Assembly (NCBI GenBank): GCA_947455205.1
Contig: CANGNF010000037.1
Span: 1 to 51,756, forward strand
DNA: 51,756 bases
Source: Acetobacteraceae bacterium
GTDB lineage: Bacteria; Pseudomonadota; Alphaproteobacteria; Acetobacterales; Acetobacteraceae
Reading direction: 5' to 3'
Position numbers and translations under genes: made by a program. Shown in pieces: positions 50,014 to 51,756 of the stretch (positions are counted from its first letter, which is position 1; the number at the start of each line of letters is the position of its first letter). The notes below the pieces were generated by a model, which saw only the letters and a program-made list of their open reading frames with translations, was not told the origin of the DNA and made no database searches.

Positions 50014-51438
50014 CTAGCGCGAGCGTGGCGGCTTTGTCAGGCCTTGCTTTGTCGCAGACATGGCCCCTGGCAGGGCTGTGATAAGATCCTCCGCAACCAG
50101 CCCCGCCCCGGCGCGGAACCCGGCCTCGCCATGCAGCCAGGCGGCGGCGGCGGCGGCCTCGAAGGGCGGCATGCCCTGGGTCAGCAGGGCGCCAATCACG
50201 CCGGCCAACACGTCCCCGGTGCCACCGCTGCCCAGCCAGGCCGGCGCATGGGCATTGATGGCCACCCGGCCATCCGGCGCGGCAATGACGGTGTCGCTGC
50301 CCTTCAGCAGCACCACCGCGCCGCTGGCCGCCGCCGCCCGCCGCGCCGCCGCCGGCTTGTCGGGGCCGATGGGGCCGAAGACGCGGGCGAACTCCCCGGC
50401 ATGCGGGGTCAGCACGGCCGCGCCCCGCAGCGCCTCGGCATCCACCAGCGCGCCGGCATCTGCCACCACCACGCGCCCGGCGTCGATCAGCTGGCGCAGC
50501 TGGGCGCGCGTGGTCGCGTCGGGGGTCAGGCCGGGGCCGATCAGCCAGACCCGGCGGCGGGCGTCGGCCAGCAGCTCGCCCAGGCTGTCGCGCAGCACGA
50601 TGGTCCCCGGCTCCGCCGCCCGGTAGACCGCCGCCGAGGCAGCATCCGGTGCCGCGATGGTGACCAGCCCTGCCCTGCCGCGCCGCGCCGCCATGGCCGC
50701 CAGCCGGGCCGCGCCGGTCATCTCCGCGCCGCCCAGGATGGTCAGGTGGCCGCGGCTGTACTTGTGGCTCTCGGCACCGAAGGCCGGCAGCGCCCACAGC
50801 CCGGGCTGGTTGTGCCAGGTACGCGGGCCAATGCCGCCCAGCACGCTGGCGGGCAGGCCGATATCGGCCAGCACCACCTCCCCGCACAGTTCTCGGCCCG
50901 GTTGCAGCAGGTGGCCGGGCTTGAGCCGGAAGAAGGTCACGGTCACCGCCGCCCGGGGCGCAAAGCCGAGGGGCTGCCCGGTGGCGCCATCCAGACCGCT
51001 CGGCACATCCACCGCCAGGATCGGCGCCTGGGTGGCGCGCAGAACATCCGCCACCTCCGGCGCCAGCGGCCTCGCCAGGCCGGCGCCGAACAGCGCATCC
51101 ACCACCAGCCCGGCCCGCGCCACCGCCGCGGGGCCGAAGGGCAGCACCGGGCCACGCCAGGAAGCCGCCGCGCCGGCCGCATCGGTGCCCGGCCGCGGCG
51201 GGGCCAGCGCCGCCACCGCCACCGGCCAGCCCGCCTGCTCCAGCAGCCGCGCCACCACATAGCCGTCGCCGCCATTATTGCCCGGCCCGGCCAGCACCAC
51301 CGTCCGCACCGGGCGGAAGCGCCGCATCACCGCCCGCGCCACCGCGCGGCCGGCTGCCTGCATCAGGGCGGGGCCATTGCCGGCCAAGCGGTCGGCCTCG
51401 GCCATCTCGGCGGGGGTGAGCAGTTCCAGCGGTGCCAT
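50014..51438 (-). CDS. nnr: Bifunctional NAD(P)H-hydrate epimerase / ADP-dependent dehydratase
   Basis: Repairs damaged NADHX and NADPHX. The 474-residue protein fuses a YjeF_N epimerase (residues 1 to about 200, with LTPAEMAEADRLA and GPGNNGGDGYVVARLL) to a ribokinase-like dehydratase (about 215-474, with LTPHAGEFARVFG and SGGTGDVLAGVIGA). Both active regions look intact. ATG 51438 gives the family N-terminus. It lies upstream of malonyl-CoA decarboxylase and divergent from an unknown exported protein. Confidence 0.95.
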   Translation of the reverse strand: MAPLELLTPAEMAEADRLAGNGPALMQAAGRAVARAVMRRFRPVRTVVLAGPGNNGGDGYVVARLLEQAGWPVAVAALAPPRPGTDAAGAAASWRGPVLPFGPAAVARAGLVVDALFGAGLARPLAPEVADVLRATQAPILAVDVPSGLDGATGQPLGFAPRAAVTVTFFRLKPGHLLQPGRELCGEVVLADIGLPASVLGGIGPRTWHNQPGLWALPAFGAESHKYSRGHLTILGGAEMTGAARLAAMAARRGRAGLVTIAAPDAASAAVYRAAEPGTIVLRDSLGELLADARRRVWLIGPGLTPDATTRAQLRQLIDAGRVVVADAGALVDAEALRGAAVLTPHAGEFARVFGPIGPDKPAAARRAAAASGAVVLLKGSDTVIAAPDGRVAINAHAPAWLGSGGTGDVLAGVIGALLTQGMPPFEAAAAAAWLHGEAGFRAGAGLVAEDLITALPGAMSATKQGLTKPPRSR

Positions 51439-51517
51439 GCCGCCAGGCTAGCACGGCGGCGAACCGGCGGGCCGCTGCGGCGCTTGCATCGCTGCACTGC
51501 TCCGAGAGGTTCCCACC

Positions 51518-51756
51518 ATGCAATTGCGCCTGACGACCGTCCTGCCCTTCGTGTTGATCATGGCCGCCCTTGCCCTTGGCCTGCAGAAGGCCGGCGTCTG
51601 GGGCGGGGCCTGGAAGCCGGGCGAGGAGCGCTCGACCTCCGAGGCGCTGGTGCCGCAGCCCGCCACCGCCCCGGCGACCACCGCTGCGACGACCACCGCG
51701 ACCCCGGCCGCCGCCCCGGCCGGCAGCGCCGCGCCTGGCCCCGCCGCCGGCGCCAC
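51518..51756 (+). CDS. Unknown membrane-anchored or exported protein, N-terminal part (cut by window edge)
   Basis: ATG at 51518 follows a GAGAGG ribosome-binding site. The 79 residues in the window start with one hydrophobic segment (LTTVLPFVLIMAALALGLQ, residues 5-23), then a charged stretch near GEERSTSEALV, then a low-complexity Ala/Thr/Pro-rich linker. This is a signal anchor plus flexible linker, typical of periplasmic or flagellar-type proteins, but the diagnostic domain lies outside. Not recognised. Confidence 0.6.
   Translation, partial: MQLRLTTVLPFVLIMAALALGLQKAGVWGGAWKPGEERSTSEALVPQPATAPATTAATTTATPAAAPAGSAAPGPAAGA

Overview
The window looks like a piece of an alphaproteobacterial chromosome. 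It is very GC-rich, nearly all genes lie on the minus strand, and it carries several gene blocks characteristic of Alphaproteobacteria: skp-bamA-rseP-dxr-cdsA-uppS-frr-pyrH-tsf-rpsB, proS-lolC-lolD-dnaE, nuoA-N followed by birA-coaX-ribonuclease J-DUF1467, and tRNA-Leu-tig-clpP-clpX-lon-hup. Protein style suggests Acetobacteraceae (Roseomonas-like), but that placement is inference from the sequence alone.

Layout. 1-7914 (minus): pyrH, frr, uppS, cdsA, dxr, rseP, bamA and the cut-off start of skp/ompH. This is one run from UMP kinase and ribosome recycling through lipid carrier, phospholipid and isoprenoid synthesis to outer-membrane assembly. 8025-9922 (minus): rpsB-tsf, with its own promoter, an intercistronic hairpin and a strong terminator. 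10197-11453 (plus): a family 61-type glycosyltransferase, the only accessory-looking gene in the left half, whose stop codon overlaps that of dnaE. 11450-18217 (minus): proS-lolC-lolD-dnaE. 18470-18565 (minus): a candidate small RNA between two terminators. 18688-36435 (minus): complex I (14 genes), then birA, coaX, ribonuclease J and DUF1467 in one tightly packed array. 36688-37144: tRNA-Asp and tRNA-Val. 37233-44079 (minus): hup, lon, clpX, clpP, tig and tRNA-Leu, a protein quality-control block. 44241-51756: a more mixed region with a small exported protein, a transketolase/pyruvate-dehydrogenase E1-like enzyme with a divergent TetR-family regulator, a class A beta-lactamase overlapping malonyl-CoA decarboxylase, the bifunctional NAD(P)H-hydrate repair enzyme, and the start of an unknown membrane or exported protein.

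Most of the window is conserved core genome. I found no CRISPR array, transposon, prophage or toxin-antitoxin pair. The most interesting non-routine signal is the small RNA candidate at 18470-18565: a perfect 10-bp hairpin, then a single-stranded CCUCCC (anti-Shine-Dalgarno) element, then a textbook intrinsic terminator. Next are the twin 25-bp repeats beside the rpsB promoter, the probably leaderless glycosyltransferase mRNA, and the TetR/transketolase and beta-lactamase/malonyl-CoA decarboxylase pairs. All coordinates and starts were derived by reading the sequence; no database search was possible.
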